From the NCBI RefSeq assembly GCF_016464365.1, contig NZ_JADCUC010000001.1, positions 682,001-746,000 on the forward strand: 64,000 bases of DNA. The letters are read 5' to 3'. Below, one piece after another: positions 52,477-60,965 of this stretch. A program made the position numbers and the translations under genes. The notes below the pieces were generated by a model. The model saw only the letters and a list, made by a program, of their open reading frames with translations. It had not been told where the DNA came from and did no database searches. Numbering within the stretch: the first letter of the stretch is position 1; each line of letters opens with the position of its first letter. The stretch comes from Sandaracinobacteroides hominis. Lineage in GTDB: Bacteria > Pseudomonadota > Alphaproteobacteria > Sphingomonadales > Sphingomonadaceae.

Positions 52477-53423
52477 GGAAGCCGATCCAGATCCACATTT
52501 CCACCCGTGAGGATGATGCCCACGGTCTTGCCGCGCACGTCCCACGCACCTTCCAGGACGGCCGCCAGCGGCACGGCCGAGCTCGCCTCGACCACGATCT
52601 TCATGCGGGACCACAAGAGCCGCATCGCCCGGACGATCGCCTCCTCCGAAACGGTCACCACATCGTGCACATCCTTGCGCATGATGGCAAAGGTGCGCGC
52701 ACTCATCGCGGTTGTCAGACCGTCGGCGATGGTCGCGACGGGCAGCACCTGCGGCTGCAACATACCCGTTCGGAAGCCCGCTGCGGCGTCGCCGGCCGCC
52801 GCAGGCTCGGCGCCGATCACCTGTGTGCGGGGAGACAAGACGCTGCAGGCGATCGCAGTCCCCGCCAGCAGGCCACCACCGCCCACCGGGCAGCTGACGG
52901 CATCGAGCTCCCGTTCCGCATCTTCCAGCAGCTCGATCGCGCAGGTGGCCTGGCCCGCGATCACCTCGTCGCTGTCGAACGGCGGAATCAGCGTTGCACC
53001 CATCCGCGCGACGATGGCCCGCGCTGCCGTTTCACGCGCAACCAAGGTCGGCTCGCACTCCACAACCTCGGCGCCATAGCCCAATACCGCCGATTTCTTC
53101 ACCGCGGGAGCTGTGGTGGGCATCACCACATAGGCGGGAATGCCGCGCGTTGCCGCGGCCAACGCCAATGCTGCGGCGTGATTGCCGCTGCTGTGGGTGA
53201 CCACGCCCTTGCTCGCCAGATTGTCGGACAAGCCCATCACAGCGTTAAAGGCGCCACGCGCCTTGAACGCACCCGTACGCTGCAGATTCTCGCACTTGAA
53301 CAGAAGCTGCGCGCCGGTCTCCCTATCCACCAATCGCGATGTCAGGATCGGGGTGCGATGCACATGCGGGGCGATGCGGGCATGGGCGATGCGGATATCG
53401 GCCAGAGAGGGGGACGAGTTCAT
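52464..53423 (-). CDS. serine/threonine dehydratase-like PLP enzyme (serine racemase / hydroxyaspartate ammonia-lyase type)
   Basis: A 319-residue fold-type II PLP enzyme. PLP Lys54 is in NLQRTGAFKARGA, the Gly-rich phosphate loop in CPVGGGGLLAG, and the substrate loop in VTHSSGNHAAALALAA. The opening HRTPILTSRLVDRETGAQLL is that of the serine racemase / threo-3-hydroxyaspartate ammonia-lyase clade, which lacks the regulatory C domain of IlvA. The gene overlaps the D-threonine-aldolase-like gene. The start could also be ATG 53435 or TTG 53462. Confidence 0.87.
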   Translation of the reverse strand: MNSSPSLADIRIAHARIAPHVHRTPILTSRLVDRETGAQLLFKCENLQRTGAFKARGAFNAVMGLSDNLASKGVVTHSSGNHAAALALAAATRGIPAYVVMPTTAPAVKKSAVLGYGAEVVECEPTLVARETAARAIVARMGATLIPPFDSDEVIAGQATCAIELLEDAERELDAVSCPVGGGGLLAGTAIACSVLSPRTQVIGAEPAAAGDAAAGFRTGMLQPQVLPVATIADGLTTAMSARTFAIMRKDVHDVVTVSEEAIVRAMRLLWSRMKIVVEASSAVPLAAVLEGAWDVRGKTVGIILTGGNVDLDRLPWSR

Positions 53424-53487
53424 AAGCGCGGCGACCATGCTGCGCAGCGCCGGTCCCGTCAACGATATCGAAACTCTGGAAAACCGG

Positions 53488-53562
53488 TGGCTGGGGTGCC
53501 AGGATTCGAACCTGGGGATGGCGGTACCAAAAACCGCTGCCTTACCGCTTGGCTACACCCCA
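53488..53562 (-). tRNA. tRNA-Gln (anticodon TTG)
   Basis: On the minus strand a 7-bp acceptor stem (TGGGGTG with CACCCCA), discriminator G and encoded CCA at 53488-53490. The anticodon loop TTTTGGT gives TTG, and the T loop GGTTCGAATCC is standard. It starts 65 bp upstream of the dehydratase start. Confidence 0.95.
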
Positions 53563-53671
53563 ATGCCGGTTGTTCCGAGCGACCCTTGCGGGAGGGCTTC
53601 GCTCCGGAGGCGCGCTGATAGCCGGAAGACATGGGGCCGACAAGCCCCAATCGCGCGCAAATATCCTGTGA

Positions 53672-54700
53672 TCAGGCCGGCCGCGCCCTTGGTTGCGCGT
53701 TCGCAGCCCATAGCAGGCCCAGATAGCCGATCAGCGTGACGCCCAACCAGATAATGCCCGTGCCCGGAAGCAAGATGGCCAGCAAATTGGGGACGGCGAC
53801 GAGCATAAGCACCCACGGCAGCGGGCGCGGCCAACCCCAGCGCGCATAGAGATAGTGATGCAGGTGATCGCGCCCGGGCGTGAAGGGGCTTTTCCCCTTT
53901 GCCAGTCGATGGACGATCAGCCGCAACGTATCAAACACGGGTACCGCGAAGATCAGTGCCACATCATCGGCGTACATGTCGGCAAATCCGTGATTCCACG
54001 CATAGATGCCCAACAGCCCGAACATCGCGGAAAGCCCGTAGCTGCCGCCATCGCCCAGGAAGAGCTTGCCCTGCATGTTGTAGAAGAACAGCACCATCAA
54101 GGCGCCCATGATTGCCGCCATCAGCGGCAGCATCGACGGCGGCAGCCGCACCATCAGCACGGCTGCCCATACGATCGCCTGCCCTATCACCAATCCGTTC
54201 TTGCCGTCCGCCATATTCACCGCGTTCAGAAGCCCGACGAAGCAGAGCAGCGTGAAGGCGACGCCAAACAGACCCTGCATCAGGAGCAGGTTGGACTGAC
54301 CACTGAACAGCAGAAAATTAACAGAGAAATCAGGCACCTGTGCGATTGCTGCAAGCAGAAAGGCGGAAGCCGCCGCAAGCCGGGTTGGTGCCGTCAGGCC
54401 AATGCGATCATCCAGCGCACCAACCAGAAAAAGGCCGGCTACGGTCATCTGGAACCACACCAGTACGGACGAATTGACCGCCTCGCTGCCCAGCCAAAGC
54501 ATGGCAGCGATAGCTACGGATGTTGCCGCAACAAGGGCGAGTCCGCCTACAAGCGGTGTCGCCTGTGCGTGCAGTTTCCGGCCGCCATCCGGATCCGGAT
54601 AGTCCATCAGCCCAAATCGTTGACCCAAGGGCATGGCAAAATGCCCGACTGCCCAGCCGATCAATCCACCCGTCACAAACAGTGCCAGTGCCGTGATCAT
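53672..54700 (-). CDS. polyprenyl-phosphate N-acetylhexosamine-1-phosphate transferase-like (WecA/TagO family)
   Basis: A 342-residue membrane protein with about ten helices, of the WecA/TagO/MraY-type phosphoglycosyltransferase family. The acidic motifs GALDDRIGL, NMADGKNGL and FLGDGGSYGL, and the HDLHH-like RDHLHHYLY, are in the usual order. It puts the first sugar-phosphate on undecaprenyl phosphate to start O-antigen or exopolysaccharide assembly. The start is 3 bp from the end of the SLBB gene, so they form one unit. Confidence 0.9.
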   Translation of the reverse strand: MITALALFVTGGLIGWAVGHFAMPLGQRFGLMDYPDPDGGRKLHAQATPLVGGLALVAATSVAIAAMLWLGSEAVNSSVLVWFQMTVAGLFLVGALDDRIGLTAPTRLAAASAFLLAAIAQVPDFSVNFLLFSGQSNLLLMQGLFGVAFTLLCFVGLLNAVNMADGKNGLVIGQAIVWAAVLMVRLPPSMLPLMAAIMGALMVLFFYNMQGKLFLGDGGSYGLSAMFGLLGIYAWNHGFADMYADDVALIFAVPVFDTLRLIVHRLAKGKSPFTPGRDHLHHYLYARWGWPRPLPWVLMLVAVPNLLAILLPGTGIIWLGVTLIGYLGLLWAANAQPRARPA

Positions 54701-54702
54701 GA

Positions 54703-57399
54703 TCAGTTGGCCGCCAGTACAGCAACGGTGGCAACGGATGTCGCAAGTTGCGCGATGATCGCCGTCACGTCCCGGAAAACCGAAAGGCGATAGAGCGGAT
54801 CGATATTCTTGGGCACGATGATGGTCGATCCAGGCGGTGGGGTCGAACTGCTGCCGCCCCATCCGCCGGAACGGATCGGCTGCGCCATGCCGTTGGGAAG
54901 GACCATGAACGCCCTTCCGTCGTCGGCCGTGGACAACATGCCCCCTGCCTCCTTGAGATAGGTCTGCGCAGACTTTCCTGCCACAAACTGCAGCGCGCCC
55001 GGATTGTTCACATCCCCAAGTGCGAGAATATAGTTAGGACGCTTCGGCACATAGATACTGTCGCCCGGCTCCAATATGGTGTCCAGATCGGGGCGTATTT
55101 CCAATACGCGCGGGTCTGCTTCCACCACCATGCGGCCCGGCGCCTCTGCTTGGGCAAGGGTCTGGATCAACGCTGCAGCGCCCGCCAGCCCGTCGCCACT
55201 TGAATTGCTCGATCGCGCCGCAATCGCCAGCAGGCTGTTGTTCAATTCCCGCGCCGTGCGACGGAAACCTTCCTCCTGGCTTTCCTTCACACTTCGACGC
55301 GTGAAGACGGTGCCATAGGCATAGGCATAGCTGGTCTGACCGCCCGCCCGTGCCAACAGTTCGGAAAGCTTCTCGCCCTTGCGAATGGCATAAAGCCCCG
55401 GCCGAGCGACTTCGCCTGACAGAAGAACGCCAGACCCCTCAAAGGAGGGCTGCAGGGCATTGAACCGAATGTCGTCGCCTGCCGAGACCATCGTCAAGGC
55501 GAGCATGGAACCGGCAGGCTCCGCCTGTATGCGCTCGGTCGGACCGGTGATCGCACGGTTGACGTCCAGCACAAGCTCCCGCGCCCCCGCTACAAGTCCG
55601 TCGGCTACCAGCGAGACGTCACGCGCGCTGGCTTGTCCGCCAATGGGATAGGCTCCCGGCCTCCGCACCGCTCCGCCGACGCTGACGCTGTGTTCGAGCA
55701 ACACCGGCAACAATTCCGGCTCGTCCTCGAACACCTTGGGGCAGATTTTTGTGTCTTCCTCCTCAGTGCGCTCAGGGCCAGCGCCCGAAATCGCCTTTTC
55801 CGTGGTTCGGCGTGTCGTCTGGCCGAGCGCCGTGCCAACAGTGCCCAGCTTCGCACCGCTATCGTTTATTACCACGAAGCCGCCGCGCGTCACCGCATTG
55901 AAACGGCTGGCTTCCGTATCCTTCACCAGCGTTGCGAGGCGATCGAGCGAGGTGCATTGCGGCAGCATGTTGGGCTGCCCAAGCACAACCTGCCGAACCG
56001 CCACGCTGTTCATGAATTCTATATCGCTGCGGGAGAAGACAAAAAGCTGGTCATCGCTCTGCAAGCTTGTCGACGGGCGCTCGCGCAATTCCCGCGCGAG
56101 ATTGAGCACTTCAAACACCCGCGCGCCGCTGCTGGGATCGCGCCGAAGCAGCACGGCCGCCATCTGATAGCTGTCGCGACGGAGGTCCTGCGGGGACCCG
56201 ACGAGCTCTGCAACCGTTCCGGCCGCCACCAGCGGCCTTGCGCCGGCATTGTCCACATTCCCTGCCAACTGAACGCGCCCGGTAGTGCCGCCGGGAGAGC
56301 CGCCAACCACTTGCACCGCGTCGCCGCCGATGACGGAACCGCCGGCCGTCGCTGCGCGCACGAACGATTCCGTACCGTCCGGGCCGATGCGGCTGATCAC
56401 AACCTGGCCACCCCGCTGACGTATCGCTCCGCCAGCGAACGCCACGACGGCCCCGACGGATGCCGGACCTTTCAACTCATAGATGCCCGGGCGCGTTACA
56501 GCGCCGGTGACGGCAACCGTTGGCCCGATCACCGGAACGATGACCCGATCACCATCCCGAAGCTTGACGGCCGGCGGCGCCCCGATCCCGAGAAGACCGT
56601 AAAGATCGACGGAAACCGTGCCGCCGCCCGCGCGCACCAGGCGCACCTGCCGCAGCGAACCGGATCGCCTTACCCCGCCGGCCTGGGCCAGCGCAGTTCC
56701 GACATCCGCCAACGAGGTCAGGCTATACTGCCCCGGACGTTCAACTTCGCCGCCAACAAAGACACTGATCGAGCGAACTTCCCCGACCGATACATACACA
56801 TCGGTGGCGAGCATGGTCTTGCGCGTTTCGGCTGCAAGATCGGCACGGACGCTTCCCAACGAACGCCCTGCCGCCTGAATCGGGCGCAGGTCACCTGCCA
56901 CAATCCTGCCGTCCCGATCGACGCGAACTGTCTGGTTCCGATTGGTCGCACCTCGGAAACTGACCTGGATTTCATCGCCAATCCCCAGCACATAGTCATC
57001 GCCTATCGCGCCGCTGCGGACCCCCGTAGGGGAAGGTGCCGACTGGAAGAAATCATAGCCGAACTGCCGCAACTCAGGCTCGTTCAACCTGCGACGATAG
57101 TCTCGCTCCACCTCCGTCGGCGTATATAGCTCGCGGAGCTGCAATCGCGCCTCTGCCCGACGCACCTCCTGCTCCTCGGGCGTATCCACCCGAGCCCCCG
57201 GAACCGGAGTGGCGCTGCCACTCTGCCCTTGCGGCGCAATCTGTTGCGTCGAAGGCGCGTTGGTATTCGGCTGTCCGGCGCCAAGTTGGCTCTGCAGATC
57301 CTGCAACATCCGCGGATCGATGGTTTGCGCGTCCGTGGAAGTCGAACCGAAAGCCAGTATGATGCCCAGAGCTGAAGCCGCGAAGACTTGCCTCAACAT
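54703..57399 (-). CDS. polysaccharide export protein with five SLBB units
   Basis: An 898-residue protein related to Wza-type outer-membrane exporters but about twice as long. Signal peptide (residues 1-24, ...STDAQ), polysaccharide-export domain (about 133-210, YVLGIGDEIQVSFRG), then SLBB units marked by VGGEVERPGQYSL, VTGAVTRPGIYEL, VGGAVRRPGAYPI, LSGEVARPGLYAI and GDVNNPGALQF. It should form or line a channel for sugar polymer. The ATG at 57399 has GGAG upstream. An ATG at 57432 would add 11 residues with a basic n-region but has no good ribosome-binding site. Confidence 0.9.
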   Translation of the reverse strand: MLRQVFAASALGIILAFGSTSTDAQTIDPRMLQDLQSQLGAGQPNTNAPSTQQIAPQGQSGSATPVPGARVDTPEEQEVRRAEARLQLRELYTPTEVERDYRRRLNEPELRQFGYDFFQSAPSPTGVRSGAIGDDYVLGIGDEIQVSFRGATNRNQTVRVDRDGRIVAGDLRPIQAAGRSLGSVRADLAAETRKTMLATDVYVSVGEVRSISVFVGGEVERPGQYSLTSLADVGTALAQAGGVRRSGSLRQVRLVRAGGGTVSVDLYGLLGIGAPPAVKLRDGDRVIVPVIGPTVAVTGAVTRPGIYELKGPASVGAVVAFAGGAIRQRGGQVVISRIGPDGTESFVRAATAGGSVIGGDAVQVVGGSPGGTTGRVQLAGNVDNAGARPLVAAGTVAELVGSPQDLRRDSYQMAAVLLRRDPSSGARVFEVLNLARELRERPSTSLQSDDQLFVFSRSDIEFMNSVAVRQVVLGQPNMLPQCTSLDRLATLVKDTEASRFNAVTRGGFVVINDSGAKLGTVGTALGQTTRRTTEKAISGAGPERTEEEDTKICPKVFEDEPELLPVLLEHSVSVGGAVRRPGAYPIGGQASARDVSLVADGLVAGARELVLDVNRAITGPTERIQAEPAGSMLALTMVSAGDDIRFNALQPSFEGSGVLLSGEVARPGLYAIRKGEKLSELLARAGGQTSYAYAYGTVFTRRSVKESQEEGFRRTARELNNSLLAIAARSSNSSGDGLAGAAALIQTLAQAEAPGRMVVEADPRVLEIRPDLDTILEPGDSIYVPKRPNYILALGDVNNPGALQFVAGKSAQTYLKEAGGMLSTADDGRAFMVLPNGMAQPIRSGGWGGSSSTPPPGSTIIVPKNIDPLYRLSVFRDVTAIIAQLATSVATVAVLAAN

Positions 57400-57520
57400 A
57401 TGTCTCCGCACGCGTGATCGTCCTTTATTCATTTTCGGTGTTATCCCGGATAACCCGGTAAAGCCGGTCGAAGCCGACCGCAAGGCTGCGATCAGCGCTC
57501 AACAACGGTTCGTCCTATGG

Positions 57521-57799
57521 TCAGGGTTGCCGGGACAGATCGTTCACTTCCGCGGCCGCAATCCGATCCGCCAGACGTACTGGATCATTGCCCTGCGACA
57601 AATCCTGCCCGGCCGACAGTTGGAAGCCCTGGAGAAGCGGCACGAAAAGGAACAGCGCAACCAGCACCAGCAGCACCGCCACCATGGCAACGCGCGAACC
57701 GGTCAGAGCCCCGATGCAGACATGATCCCGCGAGCCCTCACCTTCACGCAACTTAACGCCCAATTCCAATATCTCAGAATGGGACTGCTTGGTCGTCAT
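57521..57799 (-). CDS. small single-pass membrane protein upstream of the SLBB gene
   Basis: A 92-residue protein with one membrane helix (about residues 38-58, VAMVAVLLVLVALFLFVPLL), a polar N part (MTTKQSHSEILELGVKLREG) and a short periplasmic tail. Not a recognised family. It sits 122 bp before the SLBB start in the same direction and directly behind a palindrome, so it may lead the exopolysaccharide operon. The ribosome-binding site is only fair (GGACGGA). Confidence 0.55.
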   Translation of the reverse strand: MTTKQSHSEILELGVKLREGEGSRDHVCIGALTGSRVAMVAVLLVLVALFLFVPLLQGFQLSAGQDLSQGNDPVRLADRIAAAEVNDLSRQP

Positions 57800-57824
57800 T
57801 CAAATTCCGTCCAGTATAATCCGC

Positions 57825-57842
57825 CGAACGTCCAAACGTTCG
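57825..57842 (-). promoter_or_regulatory. 18-bp palindrome upstream of the exopolysaccharide genes
   Basis: CGAACGTCCAAACGTTCG has 7-bp perfect arms and a 4-bp centre. It lies 26 bp upstream of the start at 57799. TATACT on the minus strand at 57818-57813 could be the -10 box, placing the palindrome in the spacer and -35 region. This is the classical position for a repressor operator. The regulator is not obvious. Confidence 0.5.
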
Positions 57843-57982
57843 AACCAAACAACAGTTCCGACCCTCTTGCCCTACCTAGCTTTCAAGTCGGAACGGTGAC
57901 AATCAAAGTCGAAACGGATGCAACGGCTTCGTCCCGGTAAAGGCCCGCCTCGCCGCAGTGCAGCGAGACACCCTGGCCAGAC

Positions 57983-58870
57983 TCAGCTGTTGGAAAGCGC
58001 GCCCCGCACCAGCGCCGCATAGTCCGCCATCATCTGGCGCGTGATATCGCCAACCTCGAAGGTCCACGGGCCTACCGAGCCGACCGGGGTCACTTCCGCA
58101 GCGCTTCCGGTCAGGAAGCATTGCTCGAACCCTTCCATTTCTTCCGGCCAGATGGCGCGCTGGATCACCTTGATCCCACGCTTTTCGGCAAGCCGCATCA
58201 CCGAGCGACGGGTGATGCCATCCAGGAAACAGTCCGGAGTCGGGGTGTGAATCTCGCCATCCTTCACGAAAAACACATTGGCGCCAGTCGCTTCGGCAAC
58301 CTGCCCGCGCCAATCCAGCATCAGCGCATCATCATAGCCGTGATCGGTCGCGTGATGCTTGGACAGCGTGCAGATCATATAGAGCCCGGCCGCCTTCGAC
58401 GACGTCGGCGCCGTATAGGGGGCCGGCCGCCGCCACGGCGCAATTTCGAGCTTCAGCCCTTTGGCCAGCGCTTCGGCCCCGAAATAGGCACCCCAGGCCC
58501 AGCAGGCGATGCCAAGGTGAATTGTCGAACTCTGGGCGGCCACGCCCATCTGCTCGCTGCCGCGCCAGGCGATCGGGCGCATATATGCATCCTGCATCCC
58601 GCTGGCCGCCAGCACGTCCTTGCAGGCCTGATCGATCTGATCGCGGGTATAGGGAATTGTGAAACCCAGGATCTCCGCCGACCGGATCAGCCGTTCGCTA
58701 TGCTCCGACAGCGCATAGATGACGCCATTATAGGCGCGCTGGCCTTCGAACACGGCGCTGGCATAGTGCATCGCGTGGGTCAGCATATGCACATTGGCTT
58801 CGCGCCAGGGAACAAGCTTGCCGTCCAGCCAGATCATGCCGTCGCGGTCATCAAAGCTTTGGTTCGCCAT
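57983..58870 (-). CDS. ilvE: branched-chain amino acid aminotransferase
   Basis: A 295-residue fold-type IV PLP enzyme that makes leucine, isoleucine and valine from the 2-oxo acids. It has the opening GMIWLDGKLVPWREANVHML, HAMHYASAVFEGQRAY, RPIAWRG for cofactor, EATGANVFFVKDG and TRRSVMRLAEKRGIKV. GAGGAGA stands before the ATG. It is divergent from a MarR regulator, with 95 bp between starts. Confidence 0.95.
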   Translation of the reverse strand: MANQSFDDRDGMIWLDGKLVPWREANVHMLTHAMHYASAVFEGQRAYNGVIYALSEHSERLIRSAEILGFTIPYTRDQIDQACKDVLAASGMQDAYMRPIAWRGSEQMGVAAQSSTIHLGIACWAWGAYFGAEALAKGLKLEIAPWRRPAPYTAPTSSKAAGLYMICTLSKHHATDHGYDDALMLDWRGQVAEATGANVFFVKDGEIHTPTPDCFLDGITRRSVMRLAEKRGIKVIQRAIWPEEMEGFEQCFLTGSAAEVTPVGSVGPWTFEVGDITRQMMADYAALVRGALSNS

Positions 58871-58939
58871 CTTGCTCTCTCCTCGGGATCAGGTCGGCCC
58901 TAATCGGGAACCTGTCCATAGCTTGCGCTTGCGGCGGCT

Positions 58940-58970
58940 ATCATGTTGCGGCAATATAGGTCAACATGAT
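58940..58970. promoter_or_regulatory. inverted repeat over the marR start in the ilvE-marR divergent region
   Basis: ATCATGTTG and CAACATGAT are perfect 9-bp arms separated by 13 bp. The right arm covers the MarR start codon (58966) and the left arm lies 70 bp upstream of ilvE. It is well placed for MarR autoregulation by blocking transcription or translation. MarR proteins usually bind 16-20 bp palindromes; this one is longer, with a wide centre. Confidence 0.55.
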
Positions 58971-59514
58971 TGACGCATCTTCCCCGGCTCAGCCGTCCGG
59001 CATCAGCGTTTCACGCGCCTCGCCGCTTTTTCTGCGCGAGCCCGAGATACGCCGGGGGATAGAACTCCTCTATTTCGGCTACGCCAACATGATACGCGGC
59101 GCCGATGACATGCTGGAGGAACGCGGGCTTGGGCGAGCGCATCACCGGGCACTCTATTTCATCGCGCGACAACCGGGGCTTGCCGTTTCCGATCTGCTGC
59201 GGCTCTTGGCAATCACCAAGCAGTCGCTGTCACGCGTACTGGCAGACCTGATGCGCATGGAACTGGTCGAGCAATCTGTCGGGATAATGGATCGGCGGCA
59301 ACGGCTGCTGCAGTTGACGCAAGTGGGTTCCGAGCTGGAAGCGAAGCTATTTGAAGCCCTGCGCGATCGCGTAGCGGGTGCCTATGCCTCGGCGGGACAA
59401 CAGGCTGTCGGCGGTTTCTGGGCCGTGCTGACCGGCCTTATTCCGCCCGAGGACCGGGCGATGGTAGAGGAACTGGATCGACGTTCCCGCCTCAGTCGCC
59501 CGGGCGACCGCTGA
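58966..59514 (+). CDS. MarR-family transcriptional regulator
   Basis: A 182-residue winged-helix regulator. The DNA-binding part LAVSDLLRLLAITKQSLSRV (about residues 72-91) and the wing segment GIMDRRQRLLQLTQVG are typical of MarR. The N part (residues 1-35) is longer than usual. The protein should be a dimer controlled by a small phenolic or CoA-type ligand. Its likely operator overlaps its own start. Confidence 0.9.
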   Translation: MIDASSPAQPSGISVSRASPLFLREPEIRRGIELLYFGYANMIRGADDMLEERGLGRAHHRALYFIARQPGLAVSDLLRLLAITKQSLSRVLADLMRMELVEQSVGIMDRRQRLLQLTQVGSELEAKLFEALRDRVAGAYASAGQQAVGGFWAVLTGLIPPEDRAMVEELDRRSRLSRPGDR

Positions 59515-60073
59515 AGGGCAACAGAGCCGATAGCCTGTCCCCAAGGGATGACAGGCCCGGCAGGCCAATCAGATCGGCGCTCAGGCCCTGCGTTTCCGCG
59601 CGCTCCGCCTTATCCAGCAGCCGATCCAGCTCGGCCATGGTCCCGGACATGTCTGCAGCTTCATCCTGACGCCAGGTGCCGAAGGCCTTCAGTGCCAGGG
59701 CAGCCAGCGCCGCCAGCCGGACCTGTCCTCGAACGCCCGAGACATCCACGCCCGCCGCTGTCGCAAGCCGGCGGAGCTGCCAACCTGCCCTGCCCGCTAT
59801 CAGCGCCGCAACGCCGGGATCGCGACTCTTCCAGACCGCCAGCACAGCGGCGCGCTCGGCCTGCAACGCGTCGAAGCCCTGCATCAGCCCGTCGAACAGG
59901 CGTTCCCGCGTGCTGCCGCTCCCGCGTGCGCCGTTCGTGGCTTCCGTCGCCACATGCTCCTGGAATGCCGCGAGCGCGTCGAACTTATCGCCGGCGGCCG
60001 AATCCATCGCCGCCTTTCGCCAGCCATCCCGGCCGATCAGCTGCAGCCAGGCCGAAAGCGTCGGGGCCTCCAC
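59492..60073 (-). CDS. COQ9-like / TetR-like C-terminal domain protein
   Basis: A 193-residue helical protein related to COQ9-type proteins needed for ubiquinone synthesis, as seen from LTAW-like and DGLMQGFDALQ plus WRQDEAADMSGTMAELDRLL. The match is weak and the classic N-terminal PFxGW segment is missing, so this could be another TetR-like protein without the DNA-binding part. Its stop overlaps the MarR end by 23 bp. It starts one base after the proC stop, so it belongs to the proC unit. Confidence 0.55.
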   Translation of the reverse strand: MEAPTLSAWLQLIGRDGWRKAAMDSAAGDKFDALAAFQEHVATEATNGARGSGSTRERLFDGLMQGFDALQAERAAVLAVWKSRDPGVAALIAGRAGWQLRRLATAAGVDVSGVRGQVRLAALAALALKAFGTWRQDEAADMSGTMAELDRLLDKAERAETQGLSADLIGLPGLSSLGDRLSALLPFSGRPGD

Positions 60074-60074
60074 C

Positions 60075-60965
60075 CTAGCGCCCCTTTACGGCGTCGCGCG
60101 CCGGCGCGCCACCTGCCGAAGGATCGGCATCGACCGACAAGGCCTTCGATCGTTCCGCAGCCGCCCGCACGGTCGAGCGCAGCAGGCTGGAAAGCAGCCC
60201 ATCGCCGTCGAGCATTTCCAGCCCCGCCTGGGTGGTGCCGTTGGGGCTTGTCACCTGCTCCCGCAGTGCCGCGGGGGAAAGGTCGGATTCCGCGGCAAGC
60301 GCCCCGGCACCCGCCACGGTCTCCAGCGCCAGCCGGGCAGCGGTGTCCGCGTCCAGCCCGGCAGCTTCTCCTGCCGCGGACAGCGCTTCGATAAAGCGGA
60401 ACAGGAATGCCGGCCCGGAGCCGGAAACCGCCGTTACCGCATCAAACTTGCTCTCGTCGTCCAGCCAAAGCACCGACCCCGCCGCCTGCATCAGCCAGTT
60501 GGCCGCGGCGATATCCTCTTCGCCGGCATCCAGTGCGAACAGCGCCGTCATCCCCTTGCCGATGCGGGCAGGTGTGTTGGGCATCATCCGCACCACCGGA
60601 GCACCGGGGAAATATCGCGCCAGCGTTTCCGCCCGCACGCCCGCCATCATCGACAGCAGCATCGGCGGCGGCCGCAGCAGCCTACCCAGACCTGGCGCCA
60701 GCGAAGGCAACATCTGCGGCTTCACGCCCAGCACCAGCAGGGTTGGATCCGCCGCCTCGCTGCAGGCGCTGATCGCATCGCGAAAGACAGCGCCCGAAAA
60801 ACCATCCGGCAAGCCGACGGGATTGGGATCGATTACGGTCACTGCCGAAGCCGGCAGGCCGGAATCGAGCCAGCGGCTTAGCAAGGCGCCGCCCATGGCA
60901 CCGCAGCCCACAAGCCAGACGCGTTTCAGCCGCGCATGTTCAGGCGCCAGAACAAAGTTGAACAT
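60075..60965 (-). CDS. proC: pyrroline-5-carboxylate reductase
   Basis: A 296-residue NAD(P)H-dependent reductase making the last step of proline synthesis. It has the Rossmann motif VWLVGCGAMGGAL, VVRMMPNTPARIGKGM, the substrate motif VSGSGPAFLFRFIEAL and the C-terminal signature REQVTSPNGTTQAGLEML. The ATG at 60965 has AGGGA eight bases upstream; a second ATG (60995) is possible. It is upstream of the COQ9-like gene, one base apart. Confidence 0.94.
   Translation of the reverse strand: MFNFVLAPEHARLKRVWLVGCGAMGGALLSRWLDSGLPASAVTVIDPNPVGLPDGFSGAVFRDAISACSEAADPTLLVLGVKPQMLPSLAPGLGRLLRPPPMLLSMMAGVRAETLARYFPGAPVVRMMPNTPARIGKGMTALFALDAGEEDIAAANWLMQAAGSVLWLDDESKFDAVTAVSGSGPAFLFRFIEALSAAGEAAGLDADTAARLALETVAGAGALAAESDLSPAALREQVTSPNGTTQAGLEMLDGDGLLSSLLRSTVRAAAERSKALSVDADPSAGGAPARDAVKGR

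Noticed and set aside
50021-53423. A full beta-hydroxyaspartate cycle
   Set aside because: Only dehydratase-like and aldolase-like genes are present; aminotransferase and iminosuccinate reductase are missing, so I claim only a family resemblance.
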